This document shows positions 49,627-57,845 of a stretch of 64,000 nucleotides of DNA, piece after piece. Positions within the stretch are counted from its first letter, which is position 1. Each line of letters starts with the position of its first letter. The translations under genes were made by a program, and so were the position numbers. The DNA comes from Streptomyces xylophagus (GTDB lineage Bacteria > Actinomycetota > Actinomycetes > Streptomycetales > Streptomycetaceae): NCBI RefSeq assembly GCF_000716435.1, contig NZ_JNWO01000012.1, positions 124,001 through 188,000 on the forward strand, in the 5' to 3' direction. Under the pieces are notes generated by a model. That model saw only the letters and a program-made list of their open reading frames with translations, ran no database searches and was not told the DNA's origin.

Positions 49627-50163
49627 ATGGACATGGGGCGGGATGACGTGACGGGGCATGTGGTCGAGCTGGTGTATCAGCCGACCGCCGAGGACTTCAT
49701 GGCGGCGCTGAGAGCGCGCAGGAGGGTCAGCCGGTCCGCGCGAAGACAGCTGTGGTTGATCGGTCCCGTGCTTCTCTTCGGTGGCGTGGCGGTCGCGGTC
49801 GCGCTGGCCTCGGGCGACTCGATCTCGATCCCGCTGCTCGTCGGTATGGCCTTCGCCGTGTTTCTCCTCGTGTTCCAACCCCGGTTCGTGGCCCGCCAGT
49901 TCCAGCGCCTCGCGGAGCGCAGGGGCGAGTTCCGGGTGACCGTGACGGACGCCGGGGTGTCGGTGGTCACCGACAACACGTCCACGTCGCTCAACTGGAC
50001 CGTGCAGCCCCGCTACCGGGAGACGGCGGACGGCTTCTACATGTTCAGCCCCGAGAAGAACGCCCTCAACTTCACCCTGCTGCCCAAGCGCGCCGTCCAG
50101 GGCCCCGCCGACGTGGACCGGCTGCGGGCGATCCTCGACGCGCACCTGAGCCGGGTGGACTAG
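49627..50163 (+). CDS. YcxB-like membrane protein
   Basis: A 178-residue protein with two membrane helices (about 41-60 and 66-84) after a short cytoplasmic start (VELVYQPTAEDFMAALRAR). It continues as a small beta domain (RVTVTDAGVSVVTDNTSTSLNWTVQPRYRETADGFYMFSPEKNALNFTLLPKRAV) that is typical of YcxB-like proteins. Cellular role unknown. Convergent with zur, 4 bp between stops. Confidence 0.85.
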   Translation: MDMGRDDVTGHVVELVYQPTAEDFMAALRARRRVSRSARRQLWLIGPVLLFGGVAVAVALASGDSISIPLLVGMAFAVFLLVFQPRFVARQFQRLAERRGEFRVTVTDAGVSVVTDNTSTSLNWTVQPRYRETADGFYMFSPEKNALNFTLLPKRAVQGPADVDRLRAILDAHLSRVD

Positions 50164-50167
50164 GTCC

Positions 50168-50584
50168 TCAGCCGGAGGCCGCCGCGCAGTCCGCGCAGGT
50201 CCCGAAGACCTCCACCGTGTGCCCCACGTTCACGTACCCGTGCTCCGCCGCGATCGCCTCCGCCCACTTCTCGACGGCCGGGCCCTCGACCTCCACCGCC
50301 TTGCCGCAGACGCGGCAGACCAGGTGATGGTGGTGGTCGCCGCTGGAGCAGCGGCGGTAGACGGATTCGCCCTCGGAGGTGCGCAGGACGTCGACCTCGC
50401 CGGCGTCGGCGAGGGACTGGAGGGTGCGGTAGACCGTGGTGAGGCCGACCGAGTCACCCTTGTGCTTGAGCATGTCGTGGAGTTCCTGGGCGCTGCGGAA
50501 CTCGTCGACCTCGTTGAGTGCCGCCGACACGGCGGCACGCTGGCGGGTGGATCGTCCCTTTACGGGCGGACCGGCCGTTGTCAC
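50168..50584 (-). CDS. zur: zinc uptake regulator Zur (Fur family)
   Basis: A 138-residue Fur-family repressor. The winged helix RQRAAVSAALNEVDEFRSAQELHDMLKHKGDSVGLTTVYRTLQSLADAGEVDVLR is followed by a His-rich metal region (GDHHHHLVCRVCGKAVEVE) and a second Cys pair (GTCADCAAASG), together the structural zinc site. GTG 50584 has GAGGAGG upstream. Being the last gene of the znuACB operon, and with boxes in front of znuA, it is called Zur rather than Fur. With zinc it represses the importer genes. Confidence 0.95.
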   Translation of the reverse strand: MTTAGPPVKGRSTRQRAAVSAALNEVDEFRSAQELHDMLKHKGDSVGLTTVYRTLQSLADAGEVDVLRTSEGESVYRRCSSGDHHHHLVCRVCGKAVEVEGPAVEKWAEAIAAEHGYVNVGHTVEVFGTCADCAAASG

Positions 50585-50643
50585 CGTTGCCTCCTCACGT
50601 CTGCACTTTGCCGAGCCATTGTGCCAGCCCGGGCTGTGCATGG

Positions 50644-51546
50644 TCAGACGCCGACCTCGTCGGTGACCCCCCGTGTGGCTGGAATCGCGCACTCCACCGG
50701 GTCTCCGGCGGGCTGCGCGGCGGCCGCGGCCCGGGCTCTGCGCCTCGCCAGCGGGGTCGCCAGCGCGGTGAGCGCGATGAACGCGGCGATCGTCAGGAGC
50801 ACGATCGTCGCGCCGGGCGGGACGTCCTGGTAGTACGAGGTGACGGTGCCGCTGACCGCCACGGTCACGCCGATCACGCTCGCGATCGCCAGGGTCGCCC
50901 CGAAGCTGCGGGTGAGCTGCTGCGCGGCGGCGACCGGCACCACCATCAGCGCGGACACCAGGATCAGGCCCACGACCCGCATCGCGACGGTGACCGTGAC
51001 GGCCGCGGTGACCGCCGTCAGCAGGTTCAGGGCGCGCACGGGCAGGCCGGTGACCCGCGCGAACTCCTCGTCGTGGTTCACGGCGAACAGCTGCCGCCGC
51101 AGGCCCAGCGTGACCACGATCACGAACGCGGCCAGGATGCCGATCGCCGTCACGTCGGACTGCGAGACGGTCGAGAGCGAGCCGAAGAGGTACGAGTTCA
51201 GGTTGGCGTTCGAGCCGCCCGGCGCGAGGTTGACGAACATCACGCCGCCCGCCATACCGCCGTAGAAGAGCATCGCGAGGGCGATGTCGCCGCGGGTCTT
51301 GCCGTACCAGCGGATCAGTTCCATGAGGACCGAGCCGAGGGCGGAGACGGCGGTGGCCATCCACACCGGGGAGGCGTTCAGCAGGAAGCCGAGGCCGACG
51401 CCGGTCATCGCCACGTGCCCGATGCCGTCGCCCATGAGGGGCTGGCGGCGCTGGACGAGGTAGATGCCGATCGCGGGGGCGGTGATGCCGACGAGGACGG
51501 CGGCGATGAGCGCCCGCTGCATGAAGGCGTAGTCGAGGATGTCCAT
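50644..51546 (-). CDS. znuB: zinc ABC transporter permease
   Basis: A 300-residue ZnuB/ABC-3 permease with about eight to nine TMs. ITAPAIGIYLVQRRQPLMGDGIGHVAMTGVGLGFLL and VNHDEEFARVTGLPVRALNLLTAVTAAVTVTVAMRVVGLILVSALMVVPVAAAQ are diagnostic. Its ATG overlaps the znuC stop by one base. It forms the channel for zinc import across the membrane. Confidence 0.93.
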   Translation of the reverse strand: MDILDYAFMQRALIAAVLVGITAPAIGIYLVQRRQPLMGDGIGHVAMTGVGLGFLLNASPVWMATAVSALGSVLMELIRWYGKTRGDIALAMLFYGGMAGGVMFVNLAPGGSNANLNSYLFGSLSTVSQSDVTAIGILAAFVIVVTLGLRRQLFAVNHDEEFARVTGLPVRALNLLTAVTAAVTVTVAMRVVGLILVSALMVVPVAAAQQLTRSFGATLAIASVIGVTVAVSGTVTSYYQDVPPGATIVLLTIAAFIALTALATPLARRRARAAAAAQPAGDPVECAIPATRGVTDEVGV

Positions 51547-52334
51547 CAGCTCAGCAGTCCTGTGTGAAGCGGCTCGTGCGGGTGTACGTGGTCGTGGCCG
51601 GGCAGCGCGTGCTGGCCCAGCGCGTGCGGCGGCGGGCCGTCGTGCTGGACGCAGCCGTCGCGCAGGACGACCGCGCGGTCGATCAGGGGCTCCAGCGGGC
51701 CGAGTTCGTGCAGGACGAGCAACACCGTTGTACCTTCGGCCACTTGGCGGGCCAGGGTGTCCGCCAGCACCTTCTGGCTGGCCAGGTCCACGCCCGCCAT
51801 CGGCTCGTCCATGATGAGGAGTTCGGGTTCGGCGGCGAGCGCGCGGGCGATCAGCACCCGCTGGTGCTGGCCGCCGGAGAGCGCGTTGACCGAGTCCTTG
51901 GCGCGGTCCGCCATGCCGACCAGCTCCAGAGCGTGCCGTACGGCCTCGTGGTCCGCCTTGCGCAGCAGGCCGAAGCGGGTGCGGGAGAGACGGCCGGACG
52001 TGACGATCTCGGTGACCGTGGCGGGGACTCCGCCCGCCGCCGTCGTGCGCTGCGGTACGTAGCCCACGCGCCGCCAGTCCTTGAAGGCGCGGCGCGGGGT
52101 GCCGAACAGCTCGATCTCGCCTGCGGACAAAGGGACTTGGCCGATGATCGTGCGGATCGCGGTCGACTTGCCGGAGCCGTTGGCGCCGAGCAGCGCGACG
52201 ACCTCACCGCGGTGCACGGTGAGGTCGATGCCGCGCAGGACGGGGCGCGAACCCAGCTCGGCGCGGACTCCGCGCAGCGTTATGACGGGCTCGCTCATGA
52301 CGTCGTCCTCCGTGCTGATCATCGTGTCGGTCAT
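51546..52334 (-). CDS. znuC: zinc ABC transporter ATPase
   Basis: A 262-residue ATPase. Walker A LGANGSGKST, signature LSGGQHQRVLIARAL (His replacing Arg is usual in metal importers), Walker B LIMDEPMAGVD and switch VLHELG are present. The C-terminus ends in a His-rich tail (GQHALPGHDHVHPHEPLH) that could buffer zinc. ATG 52334 overlaps the znuA stop by four bases, which favours it over ATG 52322 or 52298. Confidence 0.94.
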   Translation of the reverse strand: MTDTMISTEDDVMSEPVITLRGVRAELGSRPVLRGIDLTVHRGEVVALLGANGSGKSTAIRTIIGQVPLSAGEIELFGTPRRAFKDWRRVGYVPQRTTAAGGVPATVTEIVTSGRLSRTRFGLLRKADHEAVRHALELVGMADRAKDSVNALSGGQHQRVLIARALAAEPELLIMDEPMAGVDLASQKVLADTLARQVAEGTTVLLVLHELGPLEPLIDRAVVLRDGCVQHDGPPPHALGQHALPGHDHVHPHEPLHTGLLS

Positions 52335-53287
52335 TTACTTCCCAGAGCCGTCTGCAGCGCCTTGAGGTTGGCCCGCTGGACCGAGAAGTAGTCCGTGCCG
52401 CGGGACTTCTTGGTGATGCCCTCGATCGGGTCGAGGACGTCGGTCTTCAGGTTCGCGTCGGCGGCGATGGTCTTCGCGGTCTTGTCGCTGACGAGCGTCT
52501 CGTAGAACACGGTGGTGACGCCGTCGGCCTTCGCCATCTTCTCAAGGTCCTTCACGCGCTCGGCACTGGGCTCCGACTCGGGGTCGAGGCCGTTGATGGC
52601 CTCCTCGGTGAGGCCGTAGCGCTCGGCGAGGTAGCCGAAGGCGGCGTGCGTGGTGATGAACACCTTGGTCTTCGTGTCGGCGAGGCCGGTCTTGAACTCG
52701 GTGTTGAGCGCGTCCAGCTTCGTGACCAGGGCCGTGGTGCGCGTCCTGTAGTCGGCCGCGTTGTCCGGGTCGGCCTTCTCGAAGGCCTTGCCGACGCCCT
52801 CGGCGACCTGGGCGTAGCGCACCGGGTCGAGCCAGATGTGGGGGTCGAGGCCGGCCAGCTCGTCGTTCTTCGAGGTGTCGTGCGTGGCCGCGTGACCGCC
52901 GACCTCGTTGCCGTGCTTCTCCTCCGTGGTCAGGGAAGCGGCGTCGATCTTCGTCTTGACCTCGGACTGGCTCACCGCGTCGTCGACGGCCGGCTGGAGG
53001 TTCTTGAGGTAGAGCACCGCGTCGGACTCCCCGAGCGCGGCGGTCTGCTGCGCGCTGATCTCCAGGTCGTGCGGTTCCTGGCCGGGCTTGGTCAGGCTGG
53101 TGACGTGGACGTGGCTCCCGCCGATCTGCTCGGCGAGGTACTGCAGCGGGTAGAACGACGCGACGACGTCGAACTTGTCCGTGTTGGCGGCGGCCGCGCT
53201 GTCGGAGCAGGCGGAGAGGGTCCCGAGGCCGAGGGCGGTGGCCGCGGCTATCGCGATCCCGGATATGTGGCGTCGTCGTACGTTCAT
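52331..53287 (-). CDS. znuA: zinc-binding lipoprotein of the Znu importer
   Basis: A 318-residue cluster A-I binding protein. The signal peptide ends in lipobox LSAC (Cys27). DKFDVVASFYPLQYLAEQIGGSHVHVTSLTKPGQEPHDLEIS carries the first zinc His residues. An acidic/His loop (EEKHGNEVGGHAATHD) and LDPHIWLDP follow, then TTHAAFGYLAERYG and FYETLVSDKTAKTIA. It captures zinc outside the membrane. ATG 53287 is chosen because a promoter gives a leaderless transcript there; ATG 53296 is in frame. Confidence 0.94.
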   Translation of the reverse strand: MNVRRRHISGIAIAAATALGLGTLSACSDSAAAANTDKFDVVASFYPLQYLAEQIGGSHVHVTSLTKPGQEPHDLEISAQQTAALGESDAVLYLKNLQPAVDDAVSQSEVKTKIDAASLTTEEKHGNEVGGHAATHDTSKNDELAGLDPHIWLDPVRYAQVAEGVGKAFEKADPDNAADYRTRTTALVTKLDALNTEFKTGLADTKTKVFITTHAAFGYLAERYGLTEEAINGLDPESEPSAERVKDLEKMAKADGVTTVFYETLVSDKTAKTIAADANLKTDVLDPIEGITKKSRGTDYFSVQRANLKALQTALGSK

Positions 53288-53301
53288 GACAGTCATTTTC
53301 A
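53287..53301 (-). promoter_or_regulatory. Zur box 1, over the -10 element and start codon of znuA
   Basis: On the minus strand TGAAAATGACTGTCA matches the 7-1-7 Fur/Zur layout with 5 of 7 arm pairs, and its first nine bases match the TGAAAATGA consensus of actinobacterial Zur sites as I remember it. Binding would cover the -10 box and the first base of the leaderless transcript. Confidence 0.7.
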
Positions 53302-53324
53302 ACTAATATGGAAACCGTTGTCAA
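53295..53324 (-). promoter_or_regulatory. znuA promoter
   Basis: On the minus strand TTGACA (53319-53324) and GAAAAT (53295-53300) are 18 bp apart. The znuA ATG at 53287 follows the -10 box by seven bases. Confidence 0.65.
53309..53323 (-). promoter_or_regulatory. Zur box 2, over the -35 element of znuA
   Basis: TGACAACGGTTTCCA (minus strand) again has the 7-1-7 layout with 5 of 7 arm pairs. Its centre is 22 bp, two helical turns, from that of box 1, so two Zur dimers could bind the same DNA face. Confidence 0.6.
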
Positions 53325-53418
53325 CAAGGTGCGAGGGGGGAACCGATTTGATAAGGGGGCGGGAGGCGCCGGTAACCTGAGTCATTCGCCGCCGTCCATT
53401 CGTCATGAAGAGAGCATC

Positions 53419-54801
53419 GTGGCCGCCGACAAGATCGACACCATCGTCAGCCTGAGCAAGCGCCGTGGCTTCGTATTCCCCAGTAGTGAGATCTACGGCG
53501 GCCAGCGCGCCGCCTGGGACTACGGGCCGCTGGGTGTCGAGCTCAAGGAGAACCTGAAGCGCCAGTGGTGGCGCTACATGGTGACGTCGCGCGAGGACGT
53601 GGTCGGTATCGACTCGTCCGTGATCCTGGCCCCCGAGGTGTGGGTCGCCTCCGGCCATGTCGCCACTTTCTCGGACCCGCTGACCGAGTGCACCGCGTGC
53701 CACAAGCGGTTCCGCGCGGACCACCTGGAGGAGGCGTACGAGGCCAAGCACGGCCGCGCCCCCGAGAAGGGCCTCGCCGACATCAACTGCCCCAACTGCG
53801 GCAACAAGGGCCAGTTCACCGAGCCCAAGGAATTCTCCGGCCTGCTCTCCACCCACCTCGGCCCGACGCAGGACACCGGCTCCGTCGCCTACCTGCGCCC
53901 CGAGACCGCACAGGGCATCTTCACCAACTTCGCCCAGGTGCAGACCACTTCGCGCCGCAAGCCGCCGTTCGGCATCGCGCAGATGGGCAAGTCCTTCCGC
54001 AACGAGATCACGCCCGGCAACTTCATCTTCCGCACCCGCGAGTTCGAGCAGATGGAGATGGAGTTCTTCGTCAAGCCGGGCGAGGACGAGAAGTGGCAGG
54101 AGTACTGGATGGAGCAGCGCTGGAACTGGTACACCGGCCTGGGCATGCGCGAGGAGAACATGCGGTGGTACGACCACCCCAAGGAGAAGCTCTCCCACTA
54201 CTCCAAGCGCACCGCTGACATCGAGTACCGCTTCCAGTTCGGCGGCAACGAGTGGGGCGAGCTGGAAGGCGTCGCCAACCGCACCGACTTCGACCTCACC
54301 GCGCACTCCAAGGCCTCCGGCCAGGACCTCTCCTACTTCGACCAGGAGGCCCAGGAGCGCTGGACGCCGTACGTCATCGAGCCCGCCGCCGGTGTCGGCC
54401 GCGCGATGCTGGCGTTCCTGCTCGACGCGTACGTCGAGGACGAAGCGCCCAACGCCAAGGGCAAGTTGGAGAAGCGCACGGTGCTGCGTCTGGACCACCG
54501 CCTCGCCCCGGTGAAGGTGGCCGTCCTTCCCCTCTCCCGCAACCCCGAGCTGTCCCCGAAGGCCAAGGGCCTCGCCGCCGCCCTTCGTCAGAACTGGAAC
54601 ATCGAGTTCGACGACGCCGGCGCCATCGGCCGCCGCTACCGTCGCCAGGACGAGATCGGCACGCCGTACTGCGTGACGGTCGACTTCGACACGCTCGAGG
54701 ACAACGCGGTGACGGTGCGCGAGCGCGACTCGATGAAGCAGGAACGCGTGTCGCTGGACCAGATCGAGGGTTACCTGGCTGGGCGTCTCGTCGGCGCCTA
54801 G
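53419..54801 (+). CDS. glyS: glycyl-tRNA synthetase (dimeric class II type)
   Basis: A 460-residue class IIa synthetase. [30 protein letters not shown] is the N-terminal motif; the insertion has a zinc-ribbon-like CTACHKRFR ... [10 protein letters not shown]. Motif 2 lies in [28 protein letters not shown] and motif 3 in [14 protein letters not shown]. The anticodon-binding domain occupies the last 100 residues. The start at GTG 53419 gives the family N-terminus ([14 protein letters not shown]). A weak promoter TTGATA (53348) / TAACCT (53373) with 19-bp spacing may drive it. Divergent from znuA. Confidence 0.96.
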   Translation: MAADKIDTIVSLSKRRGFVFPSSEIYGGQRAAWDYGPLGVELKENLKRQWWRYMVTSREDVVGIDSSVILAPEVWVASGHVATFSDPLTECTACHKRFRADHLEEAYEAKHGRAPEKGLADINCPNCGNKGQFTEPKEFSGLLSTHLGPTQDTGSVAYLRPETAQGIFTNFAQVQTTSRRKPPFGIAQMGKSFRNEITPGNFIFRTREFEQMEMEFFVKPGEDEKWQEYWMEQRWNWYTGLGMREENMRWYDHPKEKLSHYSKRTADIEYRFQFGGNEWGELEGVANRTDFDLTAHSKASGQDLSYFDQEAQERWTPYVIEPAAGVGRAMLAFLLDAYVEDEAPNAKGKLEKRTVLRLDHRLAPVKVAVLPLSRNPELSPKAKGLAAALRQNWNIEFDDAGAIGRRYRRQDEIGTPYCVTVDFDTLEDNAVTVRERDSMKQERVSLDQIEGYLAGRLVGA

Positions 54802-54820
54802 GTCTGTCGGGGTGCTGTTC

Positions 54821-54890
54821 CTGGGGGCTGCGCCCCCAGACCCCCATCGGCCCTGAAGGGGCCTCGTCCTCAAACGCCGGACGGGCTGAA
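54821..54890. repeat. dispersed intergenic repeat, copy B
   Basis: The same element as at 1575-1645: hairpin CTGGGGGC-TGC-GCCCCCAG, then the GGCCCTGAAGGGGCC segment and AACGCCGGACGGGCTG. Only a few bases differ. It lies 20 bp after the glyS stop. Confidence 0.8.
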
Positions 54891-54907
54891 GGTGCCCGTC
54901 CGGCGTT
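54873..54907 (+). terminator. glyS terminator within the repeat
   Basis: AACGCCGGACGGGC (54873-54886) pairs perfectly over 14 bp with 54894-54907 across a 7-base loop. Confidence 0.75.
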
Positions 54908-54979
54908 GGTGATTGGTCCTCGATGCCGGGGGCCCATTGGACCTGTTGAGAGGTCCGCCGCGCCGCCAGGCTGGCTCTC

Positions 54980-55591
54980 ATGAGCCTCGCCTTCCTCCTC
55001 ACCACCCTTGTCGTGGTCGCCACCCCCGGCACCGGCGTCGTCTACACCCTGGCCGCCGGTCTCTCCCGGGGGCGCCGCGCGAGCGTCCTCGCGGCCTTCG
55101 CCTGCACGCTCGGGATCGTGCCGCACGTGCTGGCCACCGTCGTCGGGCTGGCCGCGCTGCTGAACGCCAGTGCCGCCGCCTTTCAGATCCTCAAGTACGC
55201 CGGTGTCGCCTATCTCTTGTACATGGCGTGGGCGACGGTGAAGGACAAGGCGGCGATCGACGTCGACCAGGACAGCGCACCAATTTCCGCCGGCCGCGTG
55301 ATCGTCCGGGGCGTGCTGATCAACATCCTCAACCCGAAGCTGACGATCTTCTTCTTCGCCTTCCTGCCGCAGTTCGTGAGTCCCGACGAACCCCACTCCG
55401 CCGTACGGATGTTGGCGCTCAGCGGAGTCTTCATGCTGGCGACGTTCGTGGTCTTCGCCGCGTACGGCGTCCTCGCCGCCTCCGTCCGCAGCCACGTCAC
55501 CTCACGGCCGAGGGTGATGACATGGCTGCGGCGGAGCTTCGCCGGGTCGTTCGTGGCTCTGGGGGCAAAGCTCGCCCTCACGGCCAGGTGA
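54980..55591 (+). CDS. LysE/RhtB-family exporter
   Basis: A 203-residue membrane protein with about five to six TMs. SLAFLLTTLVVVATPGTGVVYTLAAGLSRGRRASVLAAFACTLGIVPHVLATVVGL contains the family signature TPGPxxxxxxxxxxxxGxxxG in slightly changed form (TPGT). VLINILNPKLTIFFFAFLPQFV is the second conserved block. It exports amino acids or related small metabolites. It ends three bases from the convergent chitinase gene. Confidence 0.9.
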   Translation: MSLAFLLTTLVVVATPGTGVVYTLAAGLSRGRRASVLAAFACTLGIVPHVLATVVGLAALLNASAAAFQILKYAGVAYLLYMAWATVKDKAAIDVDQDSAPISAGRVIVRGVLINILNPKLTIFFFAFLPQFVSPDEPHSAVRMLALSGVFMLATFVVFAAYGVLAASVRSHVTSRPRVMTWLRRSFAGSFVALGAKLALTAR

Positions 55592-55594
55592 ACC

Positions 55595-56641
55595 TCAACG
55601 CCCTTGCAGGGCCTTCACGTTGTCGCCGAACGTCCAGTTCTTCGAGCCGTCCCAGTTGATCGACCAGGTCATCAGGCCCTTGAGAGACGTGCCGTAGTGC
55701 TTCCACGCCTGGGAGACCAGGGACGGTGACATGTAGCCGCCGCCCGCTCCCGACTGGGCGGGCAGGCCCGGGACCTGCTTGTCGTACGGGACCTTGATCG
55801 TCGTACCCTGCACGACCAGGCCCTTGTTGAGGCAGTCGGTCTGGGCGGTGAAGCCCGCGACGGTGCCGGCGGAGTACGAGTCGCCGGAGCAGCCGTACAT
55901 GCTGCCGTTGTAGTACTGCATGTTGAGCCACCACAGGCGGCCGTTGTCCGCGTACTTCTTCACGATCGGCAGATACGCGCCCCAGATCGAGCCGTACGCG
56001 ATGCTGCCGCCGGTGACGTAGGCGGTCTCCGGGGCCATCGTCAGGCCGAAGTTGGATGGCATCTGAGCGAGGATGCCGTCGATGATGCGGATCAAGTTGG
56101 CCTGGGACGTGGAGAGTTGGGTGATGCTGCCGCTGCCTACCAGGCCCGTCTCGATGTCTATGTCGATGCCGTCGAAGTTGTACTTCTTCAGGATCGGCAC
56201 GATCGTCGAGACGAACTTGTTCGCCACGGTGGTCGAGCTGAGGTCGATGCCGGCCGCCGCTCCGCCGATCGACATCAGGATCGTCTGGCCGGAGGCCTTC
56301 GCCGCGCACATCTCGGCCGGCGTGGCCACCTTCACGCCCGTGTCCATGCCGTCCTCCCAGAGGGCCGTTCCGTCTGAACGGATGACCGGGAAGGCCGCGT
56401 TGATCACGTTGTAACCGTGGCCGGCGATCGCGGAGTTGGTGATCGGGGTCCAGCCGAAGGGCGGGTGGACGCCGTTGGCGGAGCCGTCCCAGTTCTCCCA
56501 GTAGCCCTGGAGGACCTTGCCGGCCGGGCGGGACTTGACGGCGCAGGTGTCGGCCGCCGAGGCGGTGGGCGCGGTGGCGATCGAGAGGGGGACGAGGAGG
56601 GCGGCCGCGGTGAGGGCGGCGGTGAGCAGGCGGCGGAGCAT
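55595..56641 (-). CDS. secreted family 18 chitinase
   Basis: A 348-residue enzyme. Signal peptide to about residue 29 (TASA) precedes a single GH18 barrel; there is no chitin-binding or fibronectin domain. GKVLQGYWENWDG is the first strand, and FDGIDIDIE (157-164) is the DxxDxDxE active site with catalytic Glu164. LTMAPETAYV, WWLNMQYYNGS and GLMTWSINWDG are the other conserved strands. It hydrolyses chitin outside the cell. GGGAGG before ATG 56641 sets the start. A DasR-like site and a 13-bp direct repeat lie upstream. Confidence 0.93.
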   Translation of the reverse strand: MLRRLLTAALTAAALLVPLSIATAPTASAADTCAVKSRPAGKVLQGYWENWDGSANGVHPPFGWTPITNSAIAGHGYNVINAAFPVIRSDGTALWEDGMDTGVKVATPAEMCAAKASGQTILMSIGGAAAGIDLSSTTVANKFVSTIVPILKKYNFDGIDIDIETGLVGSGSITQLSTSQANLIRIIDGILAQMPSNFGLTMAPETAYVTGGSIAYGSIWGAYLPIVKKYADNGRLWWLNMQYYNGSMYGCSGDSYSAGTVAGFTAQTDCLNKGLVVQGTTIKVPYDKQVPGLPAQSGAGGGYMSPSLVSQAWKHYGTSLKGLMTWSINWDGSKNWTFGDNVKALQGR

Positions 56642-56678
56642 ACGGGGCCTCCCGGTGGGGGTGCGGTGAGGTGTCGTA

Positions 56679-56705
56679 GGCATGACAGTGCTGGCATGAC
56701 AGTGC
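56679..56705. promoter_or_regulatory. direct repeat upstream of chitinase
   Basis: GGCATGACAGTGC occurs twice with a 14-bp period (56679-56691, 56693-56705), 38 to 64 bp upstream of the chitinase start. Many Streptomyces chitinase promoters contain paired direct repeats, though this sequence differs from the classic one. Confidence 0.5.
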
Positions 56706-56706
56706 G

Positions 56707-56722
56707 CTTGGTCCAGACCTTT
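56707..56722 (-). promoter_or_regulatory. DasR-responsive element (dre)-like site
   Basis: CTTGGTCCAGACCTTT matches the dre consensus ACTGGTCTAGACCACT in 11 of 16 bases, including TGGTC and AGACC. It is 66 bp upstream of the chitinase ATG. DasR is the GntR-type N-acetylglucosamine repressor that controls chitinases in Streptomyces. Confidence 0.65.
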
Positions 56723-56762
56723 CGTCAAGAGGGTCAGCGAGAGGGTCGGCGAGAGGGTTGGA

Positions 56763-56806
56763 ATGACAGATATTGAAATCTGTCATCTGTCATGCCAAGG
56801 TGGCAT
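56763..56806. promoter_or_regulatory. two adjacent palindromes before the aldo/keto reductase
   Basis: ATGACAGAT (56763-56771) and ATCTGTCAT (56778-56786) form a perfect 9-bp inverted repeat with a 6-base spacer. Right after it ATGCCA (56792-56797) and TGGCAT (56801-56806) form a second one with a 3-base spacer, ending two bases before the ATG. The TetR-type protein at 57846 is the likely ligand of the first. Confidence 0.65.
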
Positions 56807-56808
56807 GC

Positions 56809-57819
56809 ATGACGATTCCCACGCGCTCACTCGGAACCACCGGCCCCCAGGTCTCCGCCCTCGGCCTCGGCTGCATGGGCATGTCCGCGCTGTACGGCGA
56901 GGCGGACCGGAGCGAGTCCATCGCGACCATCCACGCCGCCCTCGAAGCGGGCGTCACGCTCCTCGACACCGGCGACTTCTACGCCATGGGCCACAACGAG
57001 CTGCTGATCGCCGAGGCCCTGCGCACCGCCCCCGCCGCCCGCCGCGAACAGGCGCTCACCAGCGTGAAGTTCGGGGCACTGCGCGGTCCGGACGGCGCTT
57101 GGAACGGCTACGACGGCAGGCCCGCCGCTGTGAAGAACTTCGCCGCGTACTCCCTCCAGCGCCTCGGCGTCGACCACATCGACGTGTACCGGATCGCCCG
57201 GATCGACCCCGACGTACCGATCGAGGAGACGGTCGGCGCCATCGCCGAACTCGTCGAGCAGGGCTACGTCCGGCACATCGGCCTCAGCGAGGCCGGCGCC
57301 GACACGATCCGCCGGGCCGCCGCGACCGCGCCCATCGCGGATGTGCAGCTGGAGTACGCGCTGATCACGCGCGGCATCGAGGACCGCATCCTGCCGACCA
57401 CCCGTGAACTGGGCATCTCCGTCACGGCGTACGGCGTGCTGTCGCGCGGGCTGATCTCCGGGCACTTCGCGGCCGACCGGCAGCTGCCGGTCACCGACTA
57501 CCGGGCGCACTCGCCGCGTTTCCAGGGCGACAACCTCCGGCACAACCTGGGCCTGGTCGAGCAGTTGCGGAAGATCGCCGAGCAGAAGGGCGTCTCCGTC
57601 GCGCAACTCGCCATCGCCTGGGTGCTGTCGCGGGGCGAGGACATCGTGCCGCTGATCGGCGCGCGGACCCGGGAGCGGCTGACCGAGTCGCTGGGCGCGC
57701 TGGACGTCGTACTGGACGCGGCCGACCTGACCGCGCTGGAGGAGGCTGTACCGGCGGACTCGGCGGCGGGTGGCCGCTACCCCGCCGCGGCGATCGCGCA
57801 CCTCGACAGCGAGCGCTGA
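56809..57819 (+). CDS. aldo/keto reductase
   Basis: A 336-residue NADPH-dependent reductase with (beta/alpha)8 barrel. [28 protein letters not shown] is the usual start; [21 protein letters not shown] holds catalytic Asp and Tyr. The Lys is in [12 protein letters not shown]; the usual catalytic His position reads RIARID here instead of a clear HxxD, so activity may differ from typical members. [16 protein letters not shown] and [19 protein letters not shown] form the cofactor site. The start at ATG 56809 lies just after the operators. A TetR gene follows by 26 bp. Confidence 0.9.
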   Translation: MTIPTRSLGTTGPQVSALGLGCMGMSALYGEADRSESIATIHAALEAGVTLLDTGDFYAMGHNELLIAEALRTAPAARREQALTSVKFGALRGPDGAWNGYDGRPAAVKNFAAYSLQRLGVDHIDVYRIARIDPDVPIEETVGAIAELVEQGYVRHIGLSEAGADTIRRAAATAPIADVQLEYALITRGIEDRILPTTRELGISVTAYGVLSRGLISGHFAADRQLPVTDYRAHSPRFQGDNLRHNLGLVEQLRKIAEQKGVSVAQLAIAWVLSRGEDIVPLIGARTRERLTESLGALDVVLDAADLTALEEAVPADSAAGGRYPAAAIAHLDSER

Positions 57820-57832
57820 TCCGACCTCCGGG

Positions 57833-57845
57833 TACGGTCTTCGTC
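57833..57845 (+). promoter_or_regulatory. -10 element for leaderless TetR gene
   Basis: TACGGT (57833-57838) is seven bases before ATG 57846. Confidence 0.45.

Noticed and set aside
53288..53302. TTG at 53302 as start of znuA
   Set aside because: It gives only five more residues, has no ribosome binding site and lies within the -10 element.
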